This document shows, one piece after another, positions 13,238 through 23,799 of a stretch of DNA of 64,000 nt. A program made the translations under genes and the position numbers. Numbering within the stretch: the first letter of the stretch is position 1; each line of letters starts with the position of its first letter. Under the pieces are notes generated by a model. The model was not told where the DNA came from, ran no database searches, and saw only the letters and a list, made by a program, of their open reading frames with translations. This DNA is from Azolla caroliniana (lineage: Eukaryota > Polypodiophyta), in the NCBI GenBank assembly GCA_043228905.1, contig JBHGNT010000015.1:15252001-15316000 (forward strand). Reading direction: 5' to 3'.

Positions 13238-13385
13238 ACTCTTGAGTTTTGAGTCCTGAGAGTCCATGTCCGAGTCCCTCTCCCTTCTTTCATAGAAATA
13301 TGATGAGAATGAGAAGTTTCCAAAGTTTTGAGTCTCGAGTCCGAGTCTCTTCTCTCATAGATACGATGAGAATGAGGAGGGGTAC
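13238..13385. repeat. Short tandem duplication upstream of RPL15
   Basis: A block with GAGTTTTGAGTC, GTCCGAGTC, TCTTTCATAGA and ATGATGAGAATGAG is repeated once about 80 bp later with small changes. Confidence 0.6.
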
Positions 13386-13465
13386 CCAAAAGTAGTGAAA
13401 GTTTAAGTGTGTGTGTTTGGGGAAGGGACTGGTGTGAATAGACTTAAAGTTAAGGACACGCCGGC

Positions 13466-13473
13466 TAGGGTTT
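13466..13473 (+). promoter_or_regulatory. Telo-box (TAGGGTTT) in the RPL15 promoter/leader
   Basis: TAGGGTTT is the reverse complement of AAACCCTA, the interstitial telomere motif common just upstream of plant ribosomal protein genes. It lies about 120 bp before the ATG and is followed by a pyrimidine-rich leader (CTTCTCCTTCCGC and onward) typical of translational machinery mRNAs. The role is inferred from position and known plant promoters. Confidence 0.65.
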
Positions 13474-13593
13474 ATCTCGTATAAGCTTCTCCTTCCGCAC
13501 TTCCTTCTGTTCTTCCTTTTCGACGCAGACACAGACGCAGAGAGAGAGAGAGGGGCTCGATCAGGCACACGCAGACGGAGCAGCGTCGTCTCG

Positions 13594-15451
13594 ATGGGTA
13601 AGCTACCTTCTCTTCCTCCATCTCCTCCATGCCAGTCCTCTTCTCTCTTCTCTCATACCGTTTCTTCTGTTGTGTTGCTCTTTCTCCTTCCCTTTGTTCC
13701 GTCTCCTCACTCGTTCCGTCTGTGCCTTTGTGTTTGTGTCCTCCTCTCCTCCTCTCCTCCGCCACGCTCTTCTCCTTGTTTCCCTTAGGTGCGTACAAAT
13801 ACGTGGAGGAGCTATGGAGGAAGAAACAGTCCGATGTCATGCGATTCCTTCTTCGTGTTCGCTGCTGGGAGTATAGGCAGCTTCCTGGAATCGTTCGCAT
13901 CACTCGCCCTACCCGGCCAGACAAAGCTCGCCGTCTCGGATACAAGGCAAAACAGGTATTTTGCACTTTCACTCGTGTTTACCATTGAAATCATCATTTT
14001 AAGTTTTATTTGGTAATCACCAAGGAAGGATTTGTCAACATCTCTTACTTACGACTCCTACGTGCATAGCTTGTTTTTCAAATTTTTTGTTATTCCGTAG
14101 ATCTATGATGTGAGTGGACACTTGTTCAGACTCTGCAAGGATAAATCTTCTCCTGTGTGAAGATACAGTGTATATGACATGGATGACCTTTTCTGTATTA
14201 TTTACTATTTCGTAGATCTATGATATGAATGACATTAGAATTCTCTTCCGACATTGAAGCGTTACGTCTCCTCATACATCGATTTTGGCCTGATTTTCCA
14301 CTTTCTGACATGGTTTCTGAATCCAGAAATGCTGTACTTATTTCCTATGCTGTGTATTTTTAAATGCTACATTGAACAATTTAACCTAGACCACTCTTTT
14401 GCTCGAGATATTTCCGATTCATGTGGATTTTTTGTCCACTCAACGAAGTCTTTTATTGCTATTTTTCTCCTGACTACTAATGTTATCGTTTCTGATTGAT
14501 TAAAACAGTCTCTCTATTTACATATTTTTTCTTTCTAATCTGCGTGTCAATATTCACCCGAAGTGATAAGCTATTCTTCTACACATATCCGTGATTTTAT
14601 CTATTGGATTGTTTATTAATGGTTATGTCCTTGTAATATTATCCACAGGGCTATGTCGTCTATCGTGTTCGTGTGAGGAGAGGAGGACGTAAGAGGCCTG
14701 TATCCAAAGGTATTGTTTATGGAAAACCAAAGAACCAGGGTGTTACACAGTTGAAATTTCAGCGTAGTTTGCGTTCTGTTGCGGAGGAGAGAGCTGGACG
14801 AAAGCTTGGAGGTTTACGTGTGTTGAACTCTTACTGGATTAATCAGGCAAGTATGCTTTATAGTTTATCTTTTAGGTTACTTTAGGTAGATAAGTAGCTC
14901 CATCTGTCTGCTAGATGTTGTTTTGTTTTATAGTGTTTGGAATTGCTTGATTGCAATGCCTAATTCAGATGGGGAATTCCTTATGTATATAATTAGGATT
15001 AATTTTGCTTAAAAACTTTGGTCTAATTTAATTCAGAATGGTATCTCTGGTCTAATTTAATTTAGCAAGTATTTATTAATTTTAGACTTTGAAAAATAAA
15101 CGCCTTGAGATTCGTTTCAAGGGACAAATTATTGTATTATGACACTGGTGTCTGTAGGGTATGTCTTAGACTTCAATCTCGGAATTAATGTTATTTCTGA
15201 AACAGGATTCAACATACAAGTATTTTGAGATTATTCTTGTGGATCCCGCTCATACGGCCATTAGGAAGGATCCTAGAATCAATTGGTTGTGCAAGCCTGT
15301 GCACAAACACCGTGAATTGAGAGGTCTTACCTCTGCTGGTAAGAAGTACCGTGGACTTCGAGGGAAAGGTCACAACAATCATAAGTGCAGGCCTTCGATC
15401 CGTGCTACATGGAAGCGCAACAATACGCTGTCCCTCCGCCGATATCGTTGA
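13594..15451 (+). CDS. RPL15: 60S ribosomal protein L15 (eL15)
   Basis: Cytosolic large-subunit protein eL15, which binds 28S rRNA and is needed for subunit assembly. Four coding exons give exactly 204 residues, the family length: 13594-13597 (ATGG only), 13789-13955, 14649-14846 and 15206-15451, stop TGA. The protein starts [19 protein letters not shown] and ends [10 protein letters not shown]. Its central part ([20 protein letters not shown]) is unmistakable. The 4-nt first exon is forced, because only ATGG joined to GTGCG gives the correct start. Introns 1 and 2 are GT-AG. Intron 3 starts CAG/GCAAGT, a GC-AG intron, and no GT donor nearby restores the frame. A telo-box and pyrimidine-rich leader lie upstream. 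No stops or frameshifts: an intact functional gene. Confidence 0.97.
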
Positions 15452-17230
15452 TGAAGTTAGTGTGTTTGTGCTCAGAATGATTTATGACGATTTTGTTCTC
15501 TTGAGAACTGAATGGATTTCCTTGTTTTTTGTCGTAATTTCAGTTGTTACCTTGAGAATTTTGTTAATGAATGACATTGAGTTTTGAAAATATATCCTTG
15601 TATTAGATAAATTGCTAAATTAGTGATGTAAGTTTGAAATGGACCACTATATTGATTCTTAAATTAGTGTCATTGTTTTTGTGCTAGTAGAATTTGTCAC
15701 CAATGTATTAAGTTTGCATAATGGGCTAACTATTTGTTCATATTCTATGGTGCAAAATTTGTTAAAGTTTGTAGCTGTTATGAATCAACTGCACCTTGCA
15801 CTCTTCTTTCTCATGTGGTCAGAATTGGAATGCTTATTTGATAATTCAGAGATGTAATTAATCAATTTTATAGTTGATTAGTTTTGTGGTTAGAATCGGA
15901 ATGCTTATTTGATAATTCAGAGATGTAATTAATCAATTTCAAAGTTGATTAGTTTTGATGCTTCAAACCTCATCTGTTAGTAAAGTGTATGGTACACATT
16001 CTACACAAACGGTGATTTTTGATCCGCATCTGCAGGCTCACACATTTAAACTTGTTTGCCCTAAATCTTCAGCATGGGGAAATATTGTGTACATAGATTT
16101 CTAGTAGCATAATGCCTGTCACTTACATAGCTTTCTGAATTACACTCCTGTGTGAATCACTTGTGATTAGTTTTCATGGACCATCTCTGTTTTCGAATTT
16201 TAAGTATGTTTATGTAAGTCAGTGGATTGTATCGAAGTGAAAAGAGAAGACTCAATCCCAATGAAGATCAGACACAGGACTACTACTGTTGTGGGTGTTT
16301 TTTCATGTTTTGTACTGCTTTGTGCTTAGTGTGTTACAAATAAAAACCGGAATGGTAAAGGTTGAGAAATCTTTTACAAATAAAAACCAGAATGGTGAAG
16401 GTTGAGAAATCTTTGAGCAAAGTTGAGAAACTTAGTGGTAGTAGAGAATTTATTTGCTGCTCATTTTGAACTTGCAAGCACGATCTGAGAGTGCTCAAAG
16501 GTTTGATTAGGAGTGAAGTGAAAGAGAATGATTGAAATTCCATTATATAGCGCTATCAAAACTCCACTAGTTAGCATAATATTTTTTTTTGGATGGAACT
16601 AGATTGGTCAGTATATTTTTTAGAATTGGATAACTTCATGTTAAACTTTCATAAAATAAAGTGCTATAATAGTAATTAGAATAATGTTCCATATTTTTTT
16701 TGAGTTGTGATTCAAAGGGTTCGTTGGTAATTTTTGTTCATGAGTCATCTTGAGAACCAAAACCTATTTTTGAGACTTGCTAATCTTAAGGAATCAAACG
16801 ATATGTTGGGCATAACTTTTATTATTTTATATGATGTACTCGAAGGACTCATAAATTAGAATATCAAGAGGAGATGCATTATTGGATGGATGCGGGGACG
16901 TAGTAAGGGAGGTCTAAGGTCTACTTTCTTTGTGTCGGTTGGATTGTGTAAATATGATAGACATTGATGCTTTATACTCTTATGAATTTTGACACTAAGA
17001 GGTTCTTGGAATCTTTGTGTTGAAACAAGGGAAAGATGAGTTAACAGAAGGGGAGCTTGTAGGGTCAAATTTGCACACAGTCATGTGGTTGAGCTCCAAA
17101 GAGCAAGCCTTCCAAATTCGTTGGTTATTCTCGACCTTAGTCTTGACAAAGTGACACATTGCAGTTAAAAGGAGATTGCGAGGATGTTATCTAAGAGTGT
17201 GTTTGATGAGTTTATTTCCCACAACTTCTA
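15452..17230. other. Downstream of RPL15; short tandem duplications
   Basis: A 71-bp unit is duplicated in tandem at 15818-15959 (GAATGCTTATTTGATAATTC in both). A 40-bp unit is duplicated at 16336-16415 (ACAAATAAAAACC). The RPL15 3' UTR must occupy the first few hundred bases, but no clear poly(A) signal decides its end. No gene is supported. Confidence 0.6.
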
Positions 17231-17885
17231 GGTTGCAACTAGCAATGGGCCCGGTTTCAGCTCAAACCGAATCGAACCGAAAAACCGTAGCTCAACGGTT
17301 TATAGGTTCAAAGATAAATAAACAATTTGGTTTGGTTTCAAATGTTACTAATCGATTTCGGTTCAGTTTTGAATTGACCAGTTTAGCGGTTTAACGGCTT
17401 ATCGATTTCTGTTTACGTGGTTCGGTTTAAAGGTTAAAAAATACTCATAAATATTTTCTATAGACTATAACTTTAAACTTTTGTTTTAACTTATTAAATT
17501 TTATATGTATTATATTTAGAGTCTCTTTTTCATTTATGATGATCAAATTTATGATTAGTATGATGACTAAATTTATGATAAGTATGATGACTAAGTTTAT
17601 GATAAGTATGATGACAAATTTTATCATAAGTATGATGACAAATTTTATGATGAGTATGATGAATAAATTTATGATGATTTTCTCACACGAATTTATAATA
17701 AGTATAATGATTAATATCAATAAAAAATGGTTTGGTTTGGTTTTAAAATTTTCGTAAACGGTTTGGTTTAAATGGCTTCATAAATTTTAAAATAGTTTGG
17801 TTCGATTTTTATTATTAATAAATGGTTTGGTTTGGTTTCAAGGCCAAGAAACCGAACTGAACCGGGCCCATTGCTAGCTGCAACC
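17231..17885. mobile_element. Non-autonomous inverted-repeat element (MITE-like), 655 bp
   Basis: The ends 17231-17256 and 17860-17885 are inverted repeats matching at 25 of 26 positions, with core CTAGCAATGGGCCCGGTT. Inside are many AACCGAA/TTTGGTTTGG words and no coding capacity. If the transposon proper starts at CAATGGGCCC, each end is flanked by CTAG. CTAG is itself palindromic, so a 4-bp target duplication cannot be told from a longer inverted repeat. The family is not assigned. Confidence 0.7.
17534..17705. repeat. 24-bp minisatellite inside the inverted-repeat element
   Basis: About seven tandem copies of a 24-bp unit like ATGATGACTAAATTTATGAT plus four more bases. Reading frames made of Met/Ile/Lys on both strands here are repeat artefacts. 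Confidence 0.85.
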
Positions 17886-18142
17886 ATGAAAACATCAATC
17901 CTACATGTACACTTCTAAAAATTTGGAGATACAGAAGCAAATCAACATATTATTCTACCTCCTCGTGGGAGTGATGTCCATACACATTATGCATACGAAC
18001 TCCAAAGAGGATAACATACATAAAATATAGAAAGACTAGGGTGGGGAAGCTTAGATCACAAAGATCTTTGGTATCCATATAGGGAGGTACATAGGCTCGA
18101 AGCACATAACATTGTACAAGGATACGGAGAACATCATGATGA

Positions 18143-19621
18143 TCAAAGATGGGCTTGGGCCACTTGGTTGAGCATTGCGAGGACGTCAATGCTCGAGGGG
18201 CGGGCGGACGGGGACTTTGCGAGGCAAAAGGACGCGATCCTAAACGTTAACAACATTTGTTCCTCGAAGCCATGGCCAAGCAAGCGTTTGTCGAACTTGC
18301 CCAAGATGTGCTCGGAGCCCATGGAGATGGTGTTCGCGGCCCAACCCCCCATGTAAGTGTCCCCATCTTCAAGAAACATCTCACTCAAAGGTTGTTGGTT
18401 AGTGAGGAGCACGACAAGGACCACGCCGAACGCATACACGTCTCCTTTGTCGGTGAAATTCAAGGCATGGTAATACTCGGGTGCGACATAGCCCACGGTG
18501 CCGACCCAATTGCTACCCGTGACATGAGTGGAGTCATCTAACACGAGCTTGGCTAGGCCGAAGTCTCCGATGTGGGCTTCCATGGCTTCATCTAGGAGGA
18601 TGTTCCCGGGCTTGAGGTCTCGATGAATGATTCGAGGGCGGGCATCATTGTGGAGGTATTTCAATCCTTTGGCGACGCCTAGGGCGATGGAGTAGCGCAT
18701 GGACCAATCGAGGTCGAGGGAGCCATCCCGGGCCTTGGCCAATGCATCACTCAAGCTCCCATTGATCATGTAATCGTAGATGAGGAGGTGCGTGTTGGGC
18801 CTCGGGACGTACGCGAGGAGGGTGAGGAGGTTCCGGTGCCTCACATGGCCCAAGGTGTCCATCTCCGCGCGGATTTGGGCCGAATTCTTGGTCAAGACAT
18901 CGATCTCCTCCGTCTCCTCCTCCTCCTCCGCTGGGACTGAATGCCTGTCCATTTCTTCTTGCTTCTTGTTCTTCTTGATCATCATCTTCTTCTTCTTCTT
19001 AATCATCATCACATTACTGATGCCATTCACCTTCTTGATGGCCACGATCTTGGTCGAGCTATGGCCTCCTCTGGTCTGCATAGTGAGTGTGGCTTTGTAG
19101 ACTTCACCGCTACCCCCTTTCCCCAGGAGATCCAAGCTTTCCAGAGCATTCTCATCCTGAAGGAATGCGATGGACTTCGAGTGGATGCTTCTTTGGTAGA
19201 TGATGGGTTTCAGGATGAGCCTTTTCTGGTTGATTCCCCAGCGTATGAGATGCGAGACAGCATAGAACACTAGCACTGTTAAGATTCCTGATATGACGCC
19301 CATGGCCACGCCTACCAGCCATCGGATCGCCTGAGGTTGTTTCTTGGATGTGGAGATGTCAGTAGTATTGGTTTGTAATGATCTCCTATGATCATAATCA
19401 GGCGATGATGGTGATGGCTTATATGCAGGAAAGTAGTGAACATTTCTCTGGCCATGGAAGCTTCTATGGATAGGTTTAGAAGCCCTCAGATGCTCCCTAA
19501 GCGAAGACGAGCGTGCAAAGCCATTGGAAGAACTTACGGTAGAGATGGTGTGGCTCCATAAGAACAGAGGGATGAGGATGACTAGCAGGAAAAGATGATG
19601 GGTTCTTGTCCAAAACGCCAT
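18143..19621 (-). CDS. SOBIR1-like receptor kinase lacking leucine-rich repeats
   Basis: Single-exon 492-residue receptor-like kinase. Residues 1-26 form a signal peptide. Residues 30-99 are a short Ser/Arg-rich ectodomain with no LRR. The membrane span at about 101-127 contains G104-x3-G108-x3-G112. The kinase has its glycine loop GKGGSGEVYKA at 167-177, Lys196 in VAIKK, alpha-C Glu253, HRDLKPGN 333-340 (RD type), DFG 353-355 and APE 380-382, so all catalytic residues are present. The match to SOBIR1 is close around ALESLDLLGKGGSGEVYKA, the region ending GHVRHRNLL, and GFEEQMLL. SOBIR1 is the membrane adaptor kinase for LRR receptor-like proteins in immunity. An unusual Lys-rich then Glu-rich insert sits between beta-3 and alpha-C (about 205-240). 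The ATG at 19621 is the first in frame ahead of a clean signal peptide. Function as a co-receptor is inference. Confidence 0.88.
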   Translation of the reverse strand: MAFWTRTHHLFLLVILIPLFLWSHTISTVSSSNGFARSSSLREHLRASKPIHRSFHGQRNVHYFPAYKPSPSSPDYDHRRSLQTNTTDISTSKKQPQAIRWLVGVAMGVISGILTVLVFYAVSHLIRWGINQKRLILKPIIYQRSIHSKSIAFLQDENALESLDLLGKGGSGEVYKATLTMQTRGGHSSTKIVAIKKVNGISNVMMIKKKKKMMIKKNKKQEEMDRHSVPAEEEEETEEIDVLTKNSAQIRAEMDTLGHVRHRNLLTLLAYVPRPNTHLLIYDYMINGSLSDALAKARDGSLDLDWSMRYSIALGVAKGLKYLHNDARPRIIHRDLKPGNILLDEAMEAHIGDFGLAKLVLDDSTHVTGSNWVGTVGYVAPEYYHALNFTDKGDVYAFGVVLVVLLTNQQPLSEMFLEDGDTYMGGWAANTISMGSEHILGKFDKRLLGHGFEEQMLLTFRIASFCLAKSPSARPSSIDVLAMLNQVAQAHL

Positions 19622-19667
19622 AGCTGCCTTTCGAGAAGTGTGAAGCTTCTGGTCTAGATTCTAGATA

Positions 19668-19709
19668 AAGAAGAAGAAGAAGAAGAAGAAGAAGAAGAAG
19701 AAGAAGAAA
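19668..19709. repeat. (GAA)n microsatellite in the kinase 5' leader/promoter
   Basis: An uninterrupted AAG/GAA run of about 14 units starts 47 bp upstream of the kinase ATG. On the kinase strand it reads CTT repeats. Confidence 0.9.
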
Positions 19710-19794
19710 ATCAAAGGCCAAAAAGACAAGGAAGACTTGGTCTTCTTCAATAATTTCAATCTTGACTTATAGTCACTTCAGAGGTCTGTCGGGA

Positions 19795-19870
19795 ATGGGG
19801 ATAGACTTTTACGCGTTTAGAGTAAAGTTGTCGACAAGTTCTCTTCCGTAGTACATTCATTGTCGCGGAG

Positions 19871-19944
<74 letters not shown>

Positions 19945-20074
19945 CAACATGTTCCACTACATGGAACATACCCATGTAGTGTAGTGTAGTTAGTGGGTGA
20001 CCATACTTCATGGTCACACCCATTGTAAGTAGTGTTTTTTACACACATTTATTAATATAATTGTGTGTTTTCAC

Positions 20075-20123
<49 letters not shown>

Positions 20124-20223
20124 ATTGAGAATAGTGATAGATTTAACATGTTTAGAGTAAAGTTATCGACAAGTTCTCTTTAGAAGTACATACATTGTCC
20201 CACAATTAAATGTATGTGTGTGT

Positions 20224-20275
<52 letters not shown>
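19795..20275. repeat. Duplicated block with (GT)n(GA)n microsatellites
   Basis: A unit containing TTTAGAGTAAAGTT, TCGACAAGTTCTCTT, AGTACAT and CATTGTC, followed by TGTGTG and GAGAGA runs, occurs at about 19795-19941 and again at 20130-20274. Between the copies there is a third GA run (20078-20120). The pure runs are (GT) 19876-19902, (GA) 19903-19941, and (GA) 20229-20274. Confidence 0.8.
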
Positions 20276-20278
<3 letters not shown>

Positions 20279-20690
20279 ATGTCTTCTAAGGCCAAAATTG
20301 GCCCATGAGACAAATGTTTTACAACAAAAATGGGCATTTATCCAATTATCAAAACAAAAGTAAAGTAAAAATAGCTTAAGCTAAAAGAGTTCTAGTAGTG
20401 TACAAAACTTTGCACTAAGCCTGATTTCATTTCCACCCAAGCCTCTCAAAAAGAAGTGGGGGGTCAAAGGTTTTTGGTCTGGGTGTAACCCATGGTCCCG
20501 GTGTATAGAGTGCCCCAACCATGACTTCTACGCGGTGTAGCTCACGTTCCCTTATTTTCATTATTGCTTCTACATCTCGTGGAGTTGCTTTAAAACCCGA
20601 CATCCGAGGGCGTTAGGTTCTTCTTTGATTTTCTGCTTCATCAAGGAAAAGCCCGAGTGGTGTAGGTGTGTTGACATTCGTTGACTCCCC
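20276..20690. other. 3' flank of the LINE
   Basis: No open frame or recognisable repeat. It probably includes the LINE 3' untranslated region, since the LINE reading frame on the minus strand ends at 20691. A poly(A) tail is not clear. Confidence 0.4.
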
Positions 20691-21245
20691 CTATTCTTGA
20701 AAAGCTTCATTTGTTATATGTTGGTAAATATTAACAATATTATTATCAACATTTTGTAACTTATTCTCTCTGTGTTGTTTCAATTCTAGGATGTATCTGC
20801 CTAATTTCGTTATATCTAGTGTATCTAATAATTTAGGGAGGGTAGGAGAGGAACCAAGTATGTCTTGGTATTTTGCCCTTATCTCGGCATAGGTGGGACA
20901 TTTGCATGTAAGATGGTACTCATCCTCTATCTCTATGTGGCATAACCTACATATCCTTTCCTCCCTAGGGACTCCATTAGTGCGTCCATTCTCAATCTCA
21001 AGTTGGTGAGATGATATTCTAAGTTGACCGATGGCAACCCTTAGTGCATGTGGTAAGAATACATCTAGATATTTTGGCTGCGTAATAAAACCTAACGTAG
21101 AGAAGTGCATGAAGTGTTCTTTATAGTACAACCTTTTAGATGGGAGTGGCTCTAGTGGGGTGATCCATTTATACCGAGTATAAATTTGCCATATTTCTTG
21201 GCGTATTACTTTATTGCGGTCTTGGAGCCCAAACCGTTGATGCAT
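20691..21245 (-). pseudogene. LINE reverse transcriptase C-terminal domain with zinc motif
   Basis: A 184-residue minus-strand frame is the C-terminal part of a non-LTR retrotransposon ORF2. It contains the Cys/His motif C99-x2-C102-x8-H111-x2-C114 within the segment CRLCHIEIEDEYHLTCKCP, typical of the end of LINE RT proteins. The upstream RT core lies at 23387-23765 on the same strand. The two are separated by 2.1 kb of a tandem array whose unit includes the first residues of this frame. The element cannot encode a full protein. The LINE clade is not assigned. Confidence 0.75.
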
Positions 21246-23386
21246 ACATGAGAGAGGGAGTCATTAATGAGTCAACGGGGGTAGAGTGAACTCAGCCCTA
21301 ATAATGTCATGTGGAACAATCAATTTGCTTTGGAGTTGGCGTGATGACATCATCACCAATGGTCTCTCTAATTGCGTCCACATGAAAGATGGTAGTCTTG
21401 GAGCCCAAACCGTTGATGCATACATGAGAGAGGGAGTCACTAATGAGTCAACGGGGGTAGAGTGAACTCAGCCCTAATAATGTCATGTGGAACAATCAAT
21501 TTGCTTTGGAGTTGGCGTGATGACATCATCACCAATGGTCTCTCTAATTGCGTCCACATGAAAGATGGTAGTCTTGGAGCCCAAACCGTTGATGCATACA
21601 TGAGAGAGGGAGTCACTAATGAGTCAACGGGGGTAGAGTGAACTCAGCCCTAATAATGTCATGTGGAACAATCAATTTGCTTTGGAGTTAGCGTGATGAC
21701 ATCATCACCAATGGTCTCTCTAATTGCGTCCACATGAAAGATGGTAGTCTTGGAGCCCAAACCATTGATGCATACATGAGAGAGGGAGTCACTAATGAGT
21801 CAACGGGGGTAGAGTGAACTCAACCCTAATAATGTCATGTGGAACAATCAATTTGCTTTGGAGTTGGCGTGATGACATCATCACCAATGGTCTCTCTAAT
21901 TGCGTCCACATGAAAGATGGTAGTCTTGGAGCCCAAACCGTTGATGCATACATGAGAGAGGGAGTCACTAATGAGTCAACGGGGGTAGAGTGAACTCAGC
22001 CCTAATAATGTCATGTGGAACAATCAATTTGCTTTGGAGTTGGCGTGATGACATCATCACCAATGGTCTCTCTAATTGCGTCCACATGAAAGATGGTAGT
22101 CTTGGAGCCCAAACCGTTGATGCATACATGAGAGAGGGAGTCACTAATGAGTCAACGGGGGTAGAGTGAACTCAGCCCTAATAATGTCATGTGGAACAAT
22201 CAATTTGCTTTGGAGTTGGCGTGATGACATCATCACCAATGGTCTCTCTAATTGCGTCCACATGAAAGATGGTAGTCTTGGAGCCCAAACCATTGATGCA
22301 TACATGAGAGAGGGAGTCACTAATGAGTCAACGGGGGTAGAGTGAACTCAGCCCTAATAATGTCATGTGGAACAATCAATTTGCTTTGGAGTTGGCGTGA
22401 TGACATCATCACCAATGGTCTCTCTAATTGCGTCCACATGAAAGATGGTAGTCTTGGAGCCCAAACCGTTGATGCATACATGAGAGAGGGAGTCACTAAT
22501 GAGTCAACGGGGGTAGAGTGAACTCAGCCCTAATAATGTCATGTGGAACAATCAATTTGCTTTGGAGTTGGCGTGATGACATCATCACCAATGGTCTCTC
22601 TAATTGCGTCCACATGAAAGATGGTAGTCTTGGAGCCCAAACCGTTGATGCATACATGAGAGAGGGAGTCACTAATGAGTCAACGGGGGTAGAGTGAACT
22701 CAGCCCTAATAATGTCATGTGGAACAATCAATTTGCTTTGGAGTTGGCGTGATGACATCATCACCAATGGTCTCTCTAATTGCGTCCACATGAAAGATGG
22801 TAGTCTTGGAGCCCAAACCATTGATGCATACATGAGAGAGGGAGTCACTAATGAGTCAACGGGGGTAGAGTGAACTCAGCCCTAATAATGTCATGTGGAA
22901 CAATCAATTTGCTTTGGAGTTGGCGTGATGACATCATCACCAATGGTCTCTCTAATTGCGTCCACATGAAAGATGGTAGTCTTGGAGCCCAAACCGTTGA
23001 TGCATACATGAGAGAGGGAGTCACTAATGAGTCAACGGGGTAAGAGTGAACTCAGCCCTAATAATGTCATGTAGAACAATCAATTTGCTTTGGAGTTGGC
23101 GTGATGACATCATCACCAATGGTCTCTCTAATTGCGTCCACATGAAAGATGGTAGTCTTGGAGCCCAAACCGTTGATGCATACATGAGAGAGGGAGTCAC
23201 TAATGAGTCAACAGGGGTAGAATGAACTCAGCCCTAATAATGTCATGTGGAACAATCAATTTGCTTTGGAGTTGACATGATAACATCATCACCAATGGTC
23301 TCTCTAATTGCGTCCACATGAAAGATGGTAGTCTTGGAGCCCAAACTGTTGATGCATACATGAGAGAGGGAGTCACTAATGAGTCA
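21225..23386. repeat. Tandem array, 12.3 copies of a 176-bp unit, inside a LINE
   Basis: GAGCCCAAACC recurs at 21225, 21401, 21577, 21753, 21929, 22105, 22281, 22457, 22633, 22809, 22985, 23161 and 23337 (GAGCCCAAACT in the last), always 176 bp apart. The copies are nearly identical, with rare substitutions such as ACCATTGATG for ACCGTTGATG. The last two units differ most. The unit is LINE coding sequence on the minus strand. Since 176 is not a multiple of three, each added copy shifts the frame. Confidence 0.95.
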
Positions 23387-23764
23387 AAGAGCCACCCTTT
23401 AGTCCGTGGCTCTTGGAAGTATGCTTGATGGCATTGTCTCTCGAGTGAGAGGGATGCATGTCCTCTCGTAAGTCTATCCTTCGTTGCTTATGTCATTGAA
23501 AATTTACCTGAGTGGGCATTGAAAGTGACTCCAAGATAGACATATGATCCAACCACCTCAACTGGGCTATGTGAGATAGTTAGGTGACACTTACCTCTAA
23601 CTTGGGCCAACGTGTGGAAGATAAGGACTTTAGTTTTCCCTAGATTCACTACCAATCCTCATTGTGTGTAAAAGTCATCTAAGGCATTAAGGTGCCTTTG
23701 TAGGTTGTGTTCAGATTCAGAGAGCAAAACTATGTCATCTGCATAGAGCAAGATACGAACCTAT

Positions 23765-23765
<1 letters not shown>
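23387..23765 (-). pseudogene. LINE reverse transcriptase core fragment with YADD box
   Basis: On the minus strand, 23734-23745 encodes YADD within RILLYADDIVLL, the catalytic box of reverse transcriptase. It is followed by a short spacer, a TGA stop (after FYTQ), then GLVVNLGKTKVLIF and a YVYLGVTF segment of the thumb. This is ordered exactly as in non-LTR RTs. The fragment is cut off upstream by a GA microsatellite at 23766. Confidence 0.8.

Positions 23766-23798
<33 letters not shown>
23766..23798. repeat. (GA)n microsatellite
   Basis: A GA run of about 16 units lies exactly between the LINE fragment and the SINE head. Confidence 0.9.

Positions 23799-23799
<1 letters not shown>

Noticed and set aside
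13472-14016. Several open frames over the RPL15 5' exons and intron 1, both strands
   Set aside because: They are shadows of the RPL15 exons and of the pyrimidine-rich intron; the spliced RPL15 frame explains the region.
17445-17757. Met/Ile-rich membrane-like proteins
   Set aside because: They are translations of a 24-bp AT-rich minisatellite inside a non-coding element.
18168-19273. Plus-strand frames opposite the kinase
   Set aside because: They are antisense shadows of a GC-rich intact kinase gene and have no domains.
21225-23386. CRISPR-like or immunoglobulin-type repeat array
   Set aside because: The whole 176-bp unit repeats with no unique spacers, and it is LINE coding DNA in a plant genome.
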